Numbered from the stretch's first letter, positions 40,144-49,424 are shown. The stretch: DNA of 64,000 nt from Prevotellaceae bacterium UBA2448 (GCA_002342585.1 DDQG01000013.1:22183-86182), one strand, 5' to 3'. Notes: generated by a model not told the origin, from the letters alone. Program-made: numbers and translations.

Positions 40144-40926
40144 TTATAAATAGTTTATTGGATTAGTTTTTTTATTAGTTTTGTAAACAGGTATGTTTTT
40201 GTCTGCCTTTTTTATTATGTCGAACAGAATCTCTATTGTGTATTTCTCGCTTTCGTAATGTCCGAGTTCAAGAAGTAGCAATTCGTTTTCGTGTCCGAAG
40301 AACCTGTGATATCCGATTTCTCCAGTAATGAATGCGTCGCATTCTTTCTGAATAGCGGTAGGGATGAGAAAATTGCCTGCTCCTCCGCATATGGCCACCT
40401 TACTTATGGTGTTACCTTTCCAATCGTTATATCGTAAAGCTTTTACGTTGAACGTTTGCTTTATGAGTTGCAGGAAATCTGCTTTTGTTATAGGAGTGTT
40501 AAGTGTACCTATGACTCCTTCTCCTGCCTCATTTCCTTCCTTTGGCGACAACCATTCAATGTTTCTAAGTTGGATTTTTTCAGCAATCTTATAGTTTACA
40601 CCATAGCGAGCAGAATCCAGATTTGTGTGTGCGGCATATATGGTGATATCATTTTTTATTGCTTTCATAACGCATCGCTCAATGTAGTTTTTTCCTGAAA
40701 TAGATTTGAGTGGAGCGAACAAAAGAGGGTGGTGGCTTACAATCATGTTACAGCCTAATGCAATAGCCTCGTCAATGACATCCTCAGTGACGTCAAGACA
40801 CAATAAAACCCCTGATGTCTCTGCATCCTTTGCTAGTCCAATCTGCAATCCGGCATTATCGTAACTGTCTTGCAGGGCCAAAGGAGCGAAATCTTCAAGG
40901 GCACCTATTATTTGCCTAATATACAT
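40144..40926 (-). CDS. Nif3-like dinuclear metal-centre protein (GTP cyclohydrolase-type)
   Basis: A 260-residue NIF3/DUF34 protein forming toroidal hexamers with a dinuclear metal site. Ligand motifs are MIVSHHPLLF, YAAHTNLDSA and the C-terminal GEIGYHRFFGHEN. The N-terminal DSYDNAGLQIG is also diagnostic. The family's function is unsettled. It is first in a two-gene unit with the zinc-ribbon gene, and a one-mismatch -7 element lies about 30 bases upstream. Confidence 0.92.
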   Translation of the reverse strand: MYIRQIIGALEDFAPLALQDSYDNAGLQIGLAKDAETSGVLLCLDVTEDVIDEAIALGCNMIVSHHPLLFAPLKSISGKNYIERCVMKAIKNDITIYAAHTNLDSARYGVNYKIAEKIQLRNIEWLSPKEGNEAGEGVIGTLNTPITKADFLQLIKQTFNVKALRYNDWKGNTISKVAICGGAGNFLIPTAIQKECDAFITGEIGYHRFFGHENELLLLELGHYESEKYTIEILFDIIKKADKNIPVYKTNKKTNPINYL

Positions 40927-40958
40927 GAAAAGTGTCGTTTATTAACGATTTCACGCTG

Positions 40959-40966
40959 CGAAGGTA
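40959..40966 (-). promoter_or_regulatory. Probable -7 element of the Nif3/zinc-ribbon unit
   Basis: CGAAGGTA on the plus strand (TACCTTCG on the minus strand), one base from TAnnTTTG, about 30 bases upstream of the start. Confidence 0.4.
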
Positions 40967-40984
40967 CGGCTTTTTATTTAAATT

Positions 40985-41021
40985 ATAAAAAGAAAAGGAG
41001 AATTTTTGAAAAATCCTCCTT
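40985..41021 (-). terminator. Intrinsic terminator of the OmpP1/FadL gene
   Basis: AAGGAG (40995-41000) pairs with CTCCTT (41016-41021), with an inner ATTTTT/AAAAAT stem. On the minus strand it is followed by TTTTCTTTTT. It lies about 75 bases after the stop. Confidence 0.65.
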
Positions 41022-41097
41022 CTCTTATATAAATATATAATGTGTAAAATTGTCTGTTTGCTAAATAGGCAAAATAACTAAATTTGAGCACATTTTT

Positions 41098-42672
41098 TTA
41101 GAAATCGAGAGTCACACCTACACCGAATACTCTGTTTGTTCTGTCAAACCTGTCTGTGCCTGCAACTTGGTCTTCACTCTGAATAATACCCTTGGCTACG
41201 AGAGCTTGTGGTGCAGATACACCTGCTGGCAGAGTCTGTCCTGTGGCTTTGATTGCTGTTGCAGCGAGTCCGTTGTAGTCAGTCTGATGACGTTCGTATG
41301 TGTTGTATAAAGTTTGGAAGTAAGCAGCTTCAACAGCTACTACTGAGCTGATTTGCCATTTTACTCCGAAACCGAAGGTATTTGAATTTGTTACGAACGA
41401 GATATCTCGCATGTAGGCATCAGTGTTGGGGTAGTGAGTATGTTGCCATCCGCCGCTTATAGTCCATCCTTTTGTGAAGTCCCACTCAGCTCCGGCAGTA
41501 ATTTCCCATGTGCCTCCGCTCAGCAGTTTGTTCTCTTCACCATATTTTGTTGCTTGTTTATCCCAATAATAGTGGAAACCTCCATTAATTCTGACAACCT
41601 TTATTGGTGAGTACATAGCTCCAACTGTCAGAATAGAAGGTATGTCCTCTTTGATAGTCTGTTTATCATTATACTTGTCGAGTCCGTGTCCATCTGTATT
41701 CTCATTGTAACTTTCGTTTTTCAGGCGAATGCGTGTTTTGAACTCGAATTTAGCAGCCAGATTCCAGTGGTCGTTTATTTTCCAGTCAACACCGATGATT
41801 GGAGTCAGACCCCAACCTGCCTGGTTACAGTTCAAACCAATATTTCCAGTCAGGTCAGATAGTTTGTAACCCAGTTCATCAACCTGTGCATGCTTGGCGT
41901 TAGCTTGAGCAGGTGTAATATATCCGGCATCTGTCAGTTTTTGCAGATATGTGTGCTGAGTATTTATCCATTGGCGTGCAGTAGTGAAATTATTGTCTTT
42001 TGTCAACAACTGAATATTCTTTACATATCCGAAATAGTTGTTTGTAGCATAAACAAGTCTTACACCACCATAAACACTAATTTTATCAAGAAACTTGCGG
42101 GCAGCACCAAATTGGAAGCCGTACTGATAAGAACGTCCACGCATGAAGGTGTCAAATTTGTATCCGTTCTTGAATTCTCCCTGACTTAGTGCTGTTGCCA
42201 TCATAGAGAGAGCAGCAACAGATGCCTCGAATGAAGGCAGACCGTTGTCGTACTGACACTTTCCGCCACCACCGACAAGTCCGAAGTCAAAACTGAACGA
42301 CCACTTACTGTCTTTTGTGTTGTAAGCAAACTGAAGCGATGGCAGGATTGGTGCGTCGGCATTACCTTCGTAGGTCTTTTTTATTTCTCCTTTATTTTCT
42401 GCTCCGAAAGAGAATGGAAAATAAGTAGCAGTTACGTCTCGGTCCTGGTGTACGTTCATTATTCCGATAGACAAGTGGAAACCAGGAGCAAGAAAACCTG
42501 TACCTGCAGGGTTGTTATACAGAGAACTGATACCTATTACGGCGTCTTGTGAAGGGTTACGCAGAAATGAAATACTCTGATTAGTATTAGTTTGATAACC
42601 TCCAGCCATTACTGGCAATGTAAGTATTGCAAAACATATAGTGGCAATACTTCTAATAGAAAATTTTACCAT
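41098..42672 (-). CDS. OmpP1/FadL-family outer-membrane transporter
   Basis: A 524-residue barrel of the FadL family, which admits hydrophobic molecules such as fatty acids and aromatics through the outer membrane. The signal peptide ends near VMAGGYQTN, and the mature N terminus begins with a conserved hatch-type stretch (ISFLRNPSQDAVIGISSLYNNPAGTGFL). The protein ends in VGVTLDF, the aromatic C-terminal barrel signature. Its promoter and a nearby palindrome lie upstream. It is a single gene on the minus strand. The substrate is unknown. Confidence 0.88.
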   Translation of the reverse strand: MVKFSIRSIATICFAILTLPVMAGGYQTNTNQSISFLRNPSQDAVIGISSLYNNPAGTGFLAPGFHLSIGIMNVHQDRDVTATYFPFSFGAENKGEIKKTYEGNADAPILPSLQFAYNTKDSKWSFSFDFGLVGGGGKCQYDNGLPSFEASVAALSMMATALSQGEFKNGYKFDTFMRGRSYQYGFQFGAARKFLDKISVYGGVRLVYATNNYFGYVKNIQLLTKDNNFTTARQWINTQHTYLQKLTDAGYITPAQANAKHAQVDELGYKLSDLTGNIGLNCNQAGWGLTPIIGVDWKINDHWNLAAKFEFKTRIRLKNESYNENTDGHGLDKYNDKQTIKEDIPSILTVGAMYSPIKVVRINGGFHYYWDKQATKYGEENKLLSGGTWEITAGAEWDFTKGWTISGGWQHTHYPNTDAYMRDISFVTNSNTFGFGVKWQISSVVAVEAAYFQTLYNTYERHQTDYNGLAATAIKATGQTLPAGVSAPQALVAKGIIQSEDQVAGTDRFDRTNRVFGVGVTLDF

Positions 42673-42703
42673 TGTTCTAACCTTAAAATCTTAAAATCTT
42701 TTG

Positions 42704-42711
42704 CAAAGGTA
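42704..42711 (-). promoter_or_regulatory. -7 promoter element of the OmpP1/FadL gene
   Basis: CAAAGGTA on the plus strand (TACCTTTG on the minus strand), 31 bases upstream of the start. Confidence 0.55.
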
Positions 42712-42780
42712 CGTTAATTTTGCGTACCAAAAGAACAAATTTGCGCAAAATATGAACAAAATACTGAATTTCGCTACATT

Positions 42781-42800
42781 TAGAACAACATCTTGTTCTA
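42781..42800. promoter_or_regulatory. 8-bp palindrome upstream of the OmpP1/FadL promoter
   Basis: TAGAACAA and TTGTTCTA are perfect 8-base arms around CATC. The site lies about 70 bases upstream of the -7 element and 38 bases after the stop of the minus-strand HhH gene. No T-run follows, so I read it as a possible operator rather than a terminator. Confidence 0.4.
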
Positions 42801-42837
42801 ATTTTATTTAAATTAAAAGTGAAATGTGGTAAAAAGT

Positions 42838-43611
42838 CTAAAATTCGATATAAGGCATCAGTCTGTCACATTCCTCTTGGGTGAAGAAGTAAATTTTACG
42901 GAATGCGGCTTCGTCTTTTATTCTTCCTTTATCTCTTCTATACTGCTTTAAATTCTTAGCTTGTTCGTAAGTGAAGTACGGGTGTCTTAATAAAACTTTC
43001 AACGAATCGTCGTTAATGTTGATTTTTCTTAGTGTAGGCATTGAGTCCACCTTGAACCAAGGCAGTAAATCCTCGGTAAAGTATTTGCATTCGAGCAGTT
43101 GTTCTGTGGAATAGAATCCGCCCAATCTGTTTCTGTATCTCAGTATTATGCTTGAAATGGTTTTTCCTATACCTGGAATCCTGCATAAGGTAGCACTATC
43201 AACTGTGTTTAGATCTAAAACAGTAAGAGTTTTGAACTTATTACTTTCTGGGAAAAATCTCTTCTGCCTAATTGTATCGTTCTGTAATGTAGAATCTTTC
43301 CGGTATGTTTTGTCTTTATTATAACGTGAATTATAGGCTTTGTTATAGTACTTGTACTGATATTTGTACTTATACTCATATCGGTAGTTTTTTTTGCGAT
43401 AGTTGTTTTTATACCGTTTGTCTTTATTCCATTTCTTATACGGCTTTTTTTGTGTGTAGAAATGATTTGTTTGTTGTTCTACATGTTTTTGGTTTTCTGT
43501 TGGCATTTTTTCTCTAATGAAGAAAATACCTGCTGCAAAAAATACAATAACAGAAAGCAGGATGATTGTTTTCCGCTCTCTGTTATTGAAATTGTGTTTG
43601 TTAAGACTCAT
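42838..43611 (-). CDS. Membrane-anchored helix-hairpin-helix (ComEA-like) protein
   Basis: A 257-residue protein with one N-terminal transmembrane helix (IILLSVIVFFAAGIFFI), a very basic Lys/Tyr/Asn-rich linker (~40-110), and helix-hairpin-helix motifs of the ComEA type: LNTVDSATLCRIPGIGKTIS and a second, degenerate copy (ININDDSLKVLLRHPYFTYEQ). ComEA-like proteins bind DNA at the membrane, so a role in DNA uptake or envelope-linked DNA handling is possible but not shown. The gene lies 10 bases after the nadC stop on the same strand and may be co-transcribed with it. Confidence 0.88.
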   Translation of the reverse strand: MSLNKHNFNNRERKTIILLSVIVFFAAGIFFIREKMPTENQKHVEQQTNHFYTQKKPYKKWNKDKRYKNNYRKKNYRYEYKYKYQYKYYNKAYNSRYNKDKTYRKDSTLQNDTIRQKRFFPESNKFKTLTVLDLNTVDSATLCRIPGIGKTISSIILRYRNRLGGFYSTEQLLECKYFTEDLLPWFKVDSMPTLRKININDDSLKVLLRHPYFTYEQAKNLKQYRRDKGRIKDEAAFRKIYFFTQEECDRLMPYIEF

Positions 43612-43621
43612 GAACAGACTC

Positions 43622-44497
43622 TCATTTTATAATGAGTTTGTCGCTGCCTTTAGCCTTGAACGACATATCCAGTCCTTTTACGGAGTGGGTGAGTGCTCCG
43701 AACGAGATGAAGTCCACACCTGCTTTTGCGTAAGGAATCATATTGTCGAAGGTGATACCGCCTGACGACTCTGTTTCAGCCCTTCCTGCTACCAATTCTA
43801 CGGCACGTTTAGTATCTTCTGGTGTGAAATTGTCGAACATAATGCGGTCGCATCCTTCATGCAGAGCCTCTTCCAGTTCTTTCCAGTTGCGCACTTCGCA
43901 TTCTATTTTCAAGTTCTTACCTTTGTCCTTGCAGTACTGTTTTGCTCGTGAAATGGCATTGTGCACACCTCCGCAAAAGTCTATATGATTATCCTTCAAC
44001 AGAATCATATCGAACAGACCTATTCGGTGGTTCATGCCTCCTCCTATCTTCACAGCTTCTTTCTCCAGCATACGCATGCCTGGAGTGGTTTTTCGTGTAT
44101 CAAGAACTCTGGTTTTAGTACCTGCGTCAATCAGAGCCTGCTGATATTTGTGGGTCATTGTAGCAATTCCCGACATACGTTGCAGGATATTGAGCATCAG
44201 ACGTTCTGTTTGCAGCAGAGACTGTTCCTTACCCTTTACCGACATTACTATATCACCAGGTTTTACGTGTGCTCCGTCTTTTATGAACACTTCTACTTGT
44301 AGTGTCGGGTCAAATCTGCGGAACACCTCCTTTGCTATTTCCACTCCAGCAAAGATGCCTTCTTCCTTGATGAGCAGCAGACTTTCTCCTACAGCGTCAG
44401 CAGGGATGCAGCATAGGGTAGTGTGATCTCCGTCGCCAATGTCTTCAGCAAAAGCCAGGTCGATGAGTTTGTCGTTTAGTTCCAGTACGGATAGCAT
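43622..44497 (-). CDS. nadC: Nicotinate-nucleotide pyrophosphorylase (carboxylating)
   Basis: A 291-residue quinolinate phosphoribosyltransferase that makes nicotinate mononucleotide from quinolinate and PRPP in de novo NAD synthesis. Family signatures are EDIGDGDHTT near the N terminus, RVLDTRKTTPGMRMLEKEAV, and GGGMNHRIGLFDMILLKDNH, which line the PRPP and quinolinate site. The C-terminal GGITFDNMIPYAKAGVDFIS completes the barrel. Its product is used by NadD, encoded at 51.9 kb in this window. Confidence 0.95.
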   Translation of the reverse strand: MLSVLELNDKLIDLAFAEDIGDGDHTTLCCIPADAVGESLLLIKEEGIFAGVEIAKEVFRRFDPTLQVEVFIKDGAHVKPGDIVMSVKGKEQSLLQTERLMLNILQRMSGIATMTHKYQQALIDAGTKTRVLDTRKTTPGMRMLEKEAVKIGGGMNHRIGLFDMILLKDNHIDFCGGVHNAISRAKQYCKDKGKNLKIECEVRNWKELEEALHEGCDRIMFDNFTPEDTKRAVELVAGRAETESSGGITFDNMIPYAKAGVDFISFGALTHSVKGLDMSFKAKGSDKLIIK

Positions 44498-44533
44498 ATT
44501 GTTCCTTTTCTATTATATGAAAAACAATAAGGC

Positions 44534-45016
44534 TTATAGGAAGAAGCCAAGACCTACTTTCAGTCCGAAGCGGCTCTTGTTGCCGAAGTCGCTCATCGAC
44601 ATATTAAAATATATACTTGGTTCCAGCATTACGTTTTTGTTCAGGAAGAGGCAGTAGCCTACTTCTGGAGTGAGGAAACAATCGTTATAGCTTTTCCACT
44701 CGTGCTGGTACTTGGCACCGAAACCGAGGAAAATACCATTTTGCTCTATGTAGTAGCGTCCGCGGGCACCTACAGAGAAAGCATGTGCATCTGAATTGTG
44801 ATAGTTGAAACCGAGTTCACCCATTACCATCCAGTCCTTAGCTACCATATATCCTCCCAGAACGTCCAATCCGAAGTGGAACTTGGTAGTTTCGCTATAC
44901 GACATATCAAATCCGGAGACAGATGCGCCGAGATATTTCTTACCCTTTTCGAACTGTGCGAACGCACTTGAGATGCCGATTGTGGCAAACATCAGAACTA
45001 AAGCTAATTTTTTCAT
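44534..45016 (-). CDS. Small outer-membrane beta-barrel protein
   Basis: A 160-residue exported protein with a signal peptide ending at SSAFAQ. The rest alternates hydrophobic and polar residues with glycine turns, as in eight-stranded barrels, and ends in GLGFFL. It resembles the generic Bacteroidetes outer-membrane barrel (porin-family) proteins. No partner is evident. The location is confident; the function is unknown. Confidence 0.8.
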   Translation of the reverse strand: MKKLALVLMFATIGISSAFAQFEKGKKYLGASVSGFDMSYSETTKFHFGLDVLGGYMVAKDWMVMGELGFNYHNSDAHAFSVGARGRYYIEQNGIFLGFGAKYQHEWKSYNDCFLTPEVGYCLFLNKNVMLEPSIYFNMSMSDFGNKSRFGLKVGLGFFL

Positions 45017-45053
45017 TTTCTTTTTGTTGTTGGTTATTATTATTTTGAATTAC

Positions 45054-45263
45054 TTATTCTTTCTGGTTGTGTTTTCTCCTCAACTCGTCCTTCTTCTTCT
45101 CAGCCAAAGTCAATGCCCCTACAATAATTATATAAATAATGATATTGGGCAGGTTCTTCAACCATGCATTCCATGTGATACCATAATATATGTAAGTAGC
45201 AAGACCCACACAGAGGAATGTCAGGGGAAGCCACACATATTTCTTTATATTCTTTTGTACCAT
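45054..45263 (-). CDS. Small membrane protein overlapping cstA
   Basis: A 69-residue protein with two predicted transmembrane helices (WLPLTFLCVGLATYIYYG and IIIYIIIVGALTLA) and a charged C terminus (EKKKDELRRKHNQKE). Its start lies inside the 3' end of cstA (19-base overlap), so translation is probably coupled. Small CstA-associated membrane proteins occur in other bacteria, but the family is not recognised here. Confidence 0.65.
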   Translation of the reverse strand: MVQKNIKKYVWLPLTFLCVGLATYIYYGITWNAWLKNLPNIIIYIIIVGALTLAEKKKDELRRKHNQKE

Positions 45264-46720
45264 GACAAGAAGCTAACGAAGAAACAGATGACTACAATAC
45301 CTGTAATGGCATAAGCATAGTCAGGATGCATTCCGAATCCCTCTGGAGCAATCAGAATATACGAAGTGCATATCATTGTCATCCACAATGCAGGTATCAG
45401 TCCGATGAGAACCTCGAATTTCGAGTGCCCCTCTCTTCTGCATCTGAGACCCAACCATACTGTTATTGCCCACAGGGTGAACACTGACAGAGTTTGGTTT
45501 ACCCATGCAAAATACCTCCAAAGTATGTCGAAATTAACCATCATCAATACAGCAGAACCTATGAATAGAGGCAACGACAGCAGAATGCGCTTGTAAACCT
45601 TGTTTTGTTTGTAGTGGAGGAAATCGGCAGTTATTAATCGTGCCGAACGGAATGCTGTATCACCTGAAGTGACGGGGGCAGCTACCACACCAAGTACAGC
45701 CAGTACAGCACCGACACTCCCCATCCAACTATGGCATATCTTGTTTACCAGCAGGGCTGGCGACATCTTTCCTGTTTCTGGAATAGTCATGGCGTTCAGC
45801 AGTTTCTCATATGGAGTATCGCCAGCTACATCCAGACTGTCAGCGAATTTAATTGCTGCAGCAGCCCATATCAGAGCTACGAGTCCTTCGGTAATCATTG
45901 ATCCGTAGAACACAGAACGTCCGTACTTCTCGTTTCTCAAGCATCGTGCCATCATAGGCGACTGAGTAGCATGGAAACCGCTTACGGCTCCACAGGCAAT
46001 GGTGATGAAGAGTCCTGGGAACAGCGGCATAGCAGATTTCGGGTTGTGGTTAGTGAAAGCCTCAGTAACTTCAGGCACATTGCCAGGCTCTGTGAATATT
46101 CCGTATCCCAGTCCTACAGCCATGATGAGCAAAGCAATTCCGAATATAGGATAAATAGCACCGATGATTTTATCTATAGGCATAAGTGTTGCCAGAATAT
46201 AATATCCAAAGATGACCATTATCCAGAATTCCTTAGTGAAGAGAAAACCGTTATTAGGCACCATCATACCGAGCAAGTCGGCTGGGGTAGTCACGAAAAC
46301 TGCACCAACCAGCACCATCAGTACCACTGAAACTACTCTCATCAGCAGTCGTGGGATATTTCCCAGGTTGTCACCGATAATTTCCGGCAGACTGGCTCCG
46401 TTCATTCTTATAGAAATCATACCCGACATATAGTCGTGTACGGCACCTCCGAAGATACAGCCCAGTACAATCCAGAAGAAAGCTGCAGGACCGAACAGAA
46501 TACCCTGTATGGCTCCGAAGATAGGTCCTGTACCTGCGATATTCAGGAATTGTATCAGATAAACTTTCCATGTAGGCATAGGGATGTAGTCCACACCATC
46601 CTGACATGTGAAGCAGGGAGTCTTACGATTAGAGTCTGAGCCAAACACACGATCTACCAGTTTTCCATAGAACAGATAGCCGAAAATCAAACACAAAATA
46701 GCTGATATGAAAGAAATCAT
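45245..46720 (-). CDS. cstA: CstA-family carbon starvation / peptide transporter
   Basis: A 491-residue polytopic inner-membrane protein of the CstA/BtsT family, which takes up pyruvate or peptides when carbon is scarce. The signatures TPCFTCQDGVDYIPM near the N terminus, LNIAGTGPIFGAIQGILFGPAAFFWI and GAVHDYMSGMISIRMNG are diagnostic. It is shorter than E. coli CstA (about 700 residues), as is usual for the short Bacteroidetes form. A promoter lies about 24 bases upstream, and a small membrane protein gene overlaps its end. Confidence 0.92.
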   Translation of the reverse strand: MISFISAILCLIFGYLFYGKLVDRVFGSDSNRKTPCFTCQDGVDYIPMPTWKVYLIQFLNIAGTGPIFGAIQGILFGPAAFFWIVLGCIFGGAVHDYMSGMISIRMNGASLPEIIGDNLGNIPRLLMRVVSVVLMVLVGAVFVTTPADLLGMMVPNNGFLFTKEFWIMVIFGYYILATLMPIDKIIGAIYPIFGIALLIMAVGLGYGIFTEPGNVPEVTEAFTNHNPKSAMPLFPGLFITIACGAVSGFHATQSPMMARCLRNEKYGRSVFYGSMITEGLVALIWAAAAIKFADSLDVAGDTPYEKLLNAMTIPETGKMSPALLVNKICHSWMGSVGAVLAVLGVVAAPVTSGDTAFRSARLITADFLHYKQNKVYKRILLSLPLFIGSAVLMMVNFDILWRYFAWVNQTLSVFTLWAITVWLGLRCRREGHSKFEVLIGLIPALWMTMICTSYILIAPEGFGMHPDYAYAITGIVVICFFVSFLSWYKRI

Positions 46721-46743
46721 TATAGTCTTTTTTATAATCTGTG

Positions 46744-46751
46744 CAAATTTA
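46744..46751 (-). promoter_or_regulatory. -7 promoter element of cstA
   Basis: CAAATTTA on the plus strand (TAAATTTG on the minus strand) fits TAnnTTTG and lies 23 bases upstream of the cstA start. Confidence 0.5.
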
Positions 46752-46825
46752 CAAAAAAATAACCAATTCTGTCCGTCTTGTTTTCTTAATTTATTTTAAA
46801 TTACACCCAATTCGTAAATAATTTC

Positions 46826-46833
46826 TAACTTTG
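46826..46833 (+). promoter_or_regulatory. -7 promoter element of the GHL10 gene
   Basis: TAACTTTG matches TAnnTTTG, 16 bases before the ATG at 46850; the mRNA leader would be only about 10 bases. Confidence 0.55.
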
Positions 46834-46849
46834 CAAAAAATAGAGTTTT

Positions 46850-48424
46850 ATGACAAGTCATTTCTATCGTTTCATAGCATATTTTCTGCTGTTTTTCTCC
46901 CTTGGGGTGTCTGTTCCTTCTCAGGCACAGTTTCTTCCATTCGAGACTATCGACCAGCAGCCGAAGTACGAAACCCGTGCCGTATGGCTCACTACCTACA
47001 GCGGACTCGACTGGCCTCGTCAGCGGGCTTATGATGCAGCCTCTACGGAACGGCAGAAGGCAGACCTCTGTCACATCCTCGACTACTACCAGCAGATACA
47101 TATCAACACCGTCATCTTCCAGACTCGTGTGCGTGGGGCTGTGCTCTATCCTTCGAAGTATGAACCCTGGTACGGAGCTCTTACAGGTACTCCGGGCAAA
47201 GCACCTCTCTACGATCCTCTTCAGTTCTGCATCGAAGAGTGTCATCGTCGTGGTATGGAACTCCACGCATGGGTTGTGTGCATACCTCTTGGGAAACAAA
47301 CTGAACAGAAACAGTACGGACGAGGTGGCATACTCAGTCGCCGTCCCGACATCTGCAAAACCTTCGGAAAGGATGTGTTTATGTTGCCCGGCAATCCCAA
47401 GACTGCCGACTACATAGCATCTATCTGTCGTGAGATAGCTGAAAACTACGATGTAGATGGTATTTCGCTCGACTACATCCGCTATCCTGAGAAAGAATTC
47501 AAGTTTTCCGATAACAATCTCTATCGCGGTAATTCCTCTGGACTATCCGACTGGAAACGCGAGAACATAACCCGCATCGTGCGTCGCATTCACGATGAGG
47601 TGAAAGCCGTGAAACCATGGATAAAGTTGAGCAGTTCGCCTATTGGAAAATACGATAACACCCGACGCTATTCCGCTGGAGGCTGGGATTGCTATTCCGC
47701 TGTGTTTCAAGACCCTCGTCAGTGGTTGCGCGACGGTCTGCAGGACATGCTCTTCCCGATGATGTACTTTCAGGGAAACAACTTCTACCCATTCCTCTAC
47801 GACTGGCAGGAGAACCAATACGGACATCCCATCATTCCGGGACTGGGCATATACTTTCTCGACCCTCGCGAAGGTCGTTGGGTACTCAGTCAGGTGCGTG
47901 CCGAGATGCATTCAGCCCGTCGTAGCGAAATTGGTGGTATAGCATTCTACCGTAGCGAATTTCTCACTCGCAACGTAAAGGGAATCTACGACTGTTGCCG
48001 CGACGAATTTTTCCGTCATCCCGCACTCACAGCCCGCATGACGTGGATGCCGCAGTTTGCCGTTTTGCCTTCTGTGCCTACAGGCCTCCAGCACACTCCC
48101 GGACGTCTTTCCTGGCAGGGCGATGCCTATTGTTATAATGTGTATGGCAGTAACGAATATCCAGTCGATTGCACTTTGGCTGAAAACCTCGTAGCTGCTC
48201 GCGTCCTGAGCAATAGCTACGAACTGAAGGGTAGGGCAGGCGGACTCCGTTACTATGCCGTCACAGCCTGCAATCGTTATGGCAATGAGACAGAACCCCT
48301 TCAGCAGATTGCAGATCCTAATGGCGACTCGCAACTGAAACAGCTCAATGTCAGTTGGCTCATCAATCGTGATATGAAAGGAGAAAAGAAATCCAAGAAA
48401 TCCAAGAAAAAACGCAGGAAGTAA
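46850..48424 (+). CDS. Secreted GHL10-family glycoside hydrolase-like protein
   Basis: A 524-residue exported protein with a signal peptide ending near SQAQ. It matches the GHL10 (DUF187) TIM-barrel family common in Bacteroidetes: ETRAVWLTTYSGLDWPRQ near the start, INTVIFQTRVRGAVLYPSKY, YDPLQFCIEECHRRGMELHAW, and VDGISLDYIRYPEKEF, where the Asp and Glu/Arg residues sit at the active-site end of the barrel. GHL10 proteins are thought to act on peptidoglycan or complex glycans, but activity is unproven for most members. The C terminus is a Lys-rich tail (KKSKKSKKKRRK). Confidence 0.88.
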   Translation: MTSHFYRFIAYFLLFFSLGVSVPSQAQFLPFETIDQQPKYETRAVWLTTYSGLDWPRQRAYDAASTERQKADLCHILDYYQQIHINTVIFQTRVRGAVLYPSKYEPWYGALTGTPGKAPLYDPLQFCIEECHRRGMELHAWVVCIPLGKQTEQKQYGRGGILSRRPDICKTFGKDVFMLPGNPKTADYIASICREIAENYDVDGISLDYIRYPEKEFKFSDNNLYRGNSSGLSDWKRENITRIVRRIHDEVKAVKPWIKLSSSPIGKYDNTRRYSAGGWDCYSAVFQDPRQWLRDGLQDMLFPMMYFQGNNFYPFLYDWQENQYGHPIIPGLGIYFLDPREGRWVLSQVRAEMHSARRSEIGGIAFYRSEFLTRNVKGIYDCCRDEFFRHPALTARMTWMPQFAVLPSVPTGLQHTPGRLSWQGDAYCYNVYGSNEYPVDCTLAENLVAARVLSNSYELKGRAGGLRYYAVTACNRYGNETEPLQQIADPNGDSQLKQLNVSWLINRDMKGEKKSKKSKKKRRK

Positions 48425-48431
48425 TCCTTCC

Positions 48432-49355
48432 TCAAGGCTTATAGCCTATACTGAGTTTTCCGTCCTTCACTCCTGCCTCGAAGCCGTGTTCACGTTTCGG
48501 GGTGAGTTGCACATTTGCCTTGCTGCCATACTTCTCGTACAGCATCAGAGCCAGAATACCCATATTCATCCTGAAATTTATTTCCACCACAGGGTGCAGT
48601 TTTCCGTCCTTTGTCGTCAACATATCTATGCCCACATATCCCTTGTAAGCAGTCCTTCCTAACTGTGTCTTGTGGTACTCAATCAGCGCCTCCAGTAGTT
48701 CGTCTTCCACTCCTATCATGCTGCGCAGAGTTTGCTGATTCTCCACAATATTATATTGGTAAGTGCCGTTCCTCTCAGCCTTGAACACACTATATCCCAG
48801 AAACTCCACCTCTCTGTCAGCACTTACCTTAAACTCCATCGCGCAGTCCTGCAACTTATTTTCGTAAAACCTATCCTCCACATATCCTCCTTGTGCACTA
48901 AGCAGTCCTTCGAGTCTTTCCCTCAAGTGGTCTTTGCTCAGTCCGTCAGTTGTGAAAATACCTCTGCCCGACGACGACCAGAGCGACTTATATATCCTGC
49001 CTTCCTTCTCCTCGTCTATTCTTGTACAAAACCTCATCTCCCTGCCCAGCAGTTTCTCCGAAGGTACAGCCTTCAGCAGTTCCTTCAAATACAGGCACGA
49101 AAACTCCCTGCTCGCCAGTCGTCTCACCTCCTTCAGCCATTCATCGCTCGGTAGCAGTTCCTCTCCGATGCCCATCTTCAAGTACCTTTGTTTCGTAGCC
49201 ATACTCCATCCCCAAGGTCCCTCCTCCCAACAGTGGGCAAGGTCCTGCAGTTCTTCCTCCATCAGCCTGATGCGTCTTGGCGGAGTATATTCCCGCACAT
49301 CGGCAGCCAGAGCCATATCGTTCGAGGGGTTGAATAGTGGTGGTAGTTTTGGCAT
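48432..49355 (-). CDS. ATP-grasp superfamily protein of unknown substrate
   Basis: A 307-residue cytoplasmic protein. The C-terminal half shows ATP-grasp features: SLWSSSGRGIFTTDG as the glycine-rich ATP loop, EFLGYSVFKAERNGTYQYN, and GIDMLTTKDGKLHPVVEINF, where the Glu and Asn (E-x-N-x-R) bind magnesium. This points to an ATP-dependent carboxylate-amine or related ligase. The N-terminal LFNPSNDMALA is typical of an unnamed Bacteroidetes group. The longer frame adds 54 unlikely residues, so I start at the ATG 49355. It converges with the GHL10 gene, with only 7 bases between the stops. Confidence 0.8.
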   Translation of the reverse strand: MPKLPPLFNPSNDMALAADVREYTPPRRIRLMEEELQDLAHCWEEGPWGWSMATKQRYLKMGIGEELLPSDEWLKEVRRLASREFSCLYLKELLKAVPSEKLLGREMRFCTRIDEEKEGRIYKSLWSSSGRGIFTTDGLSKDHLRERLEGLLSAQGGYVEDRFYENKLQDCAMEFKVSADREVEFLGYSVFKAERNGTYQYNIVENQQTLRSMIGVEDELLEALIEYHKTQLGRTAYKGYVGIDMLTTKDGKLHPVVEINFRMNMGILALMLYEKYGSKANVQLTPKREHGFEAGVKDGKLSIGYKP

Positions 49356-49424
49356 AATGCTTAAAAATACTTTGTACTCGATAAAAATCGCAACAAAGTA
49401 ACGGATAAATTTCCAACTTTTTTG

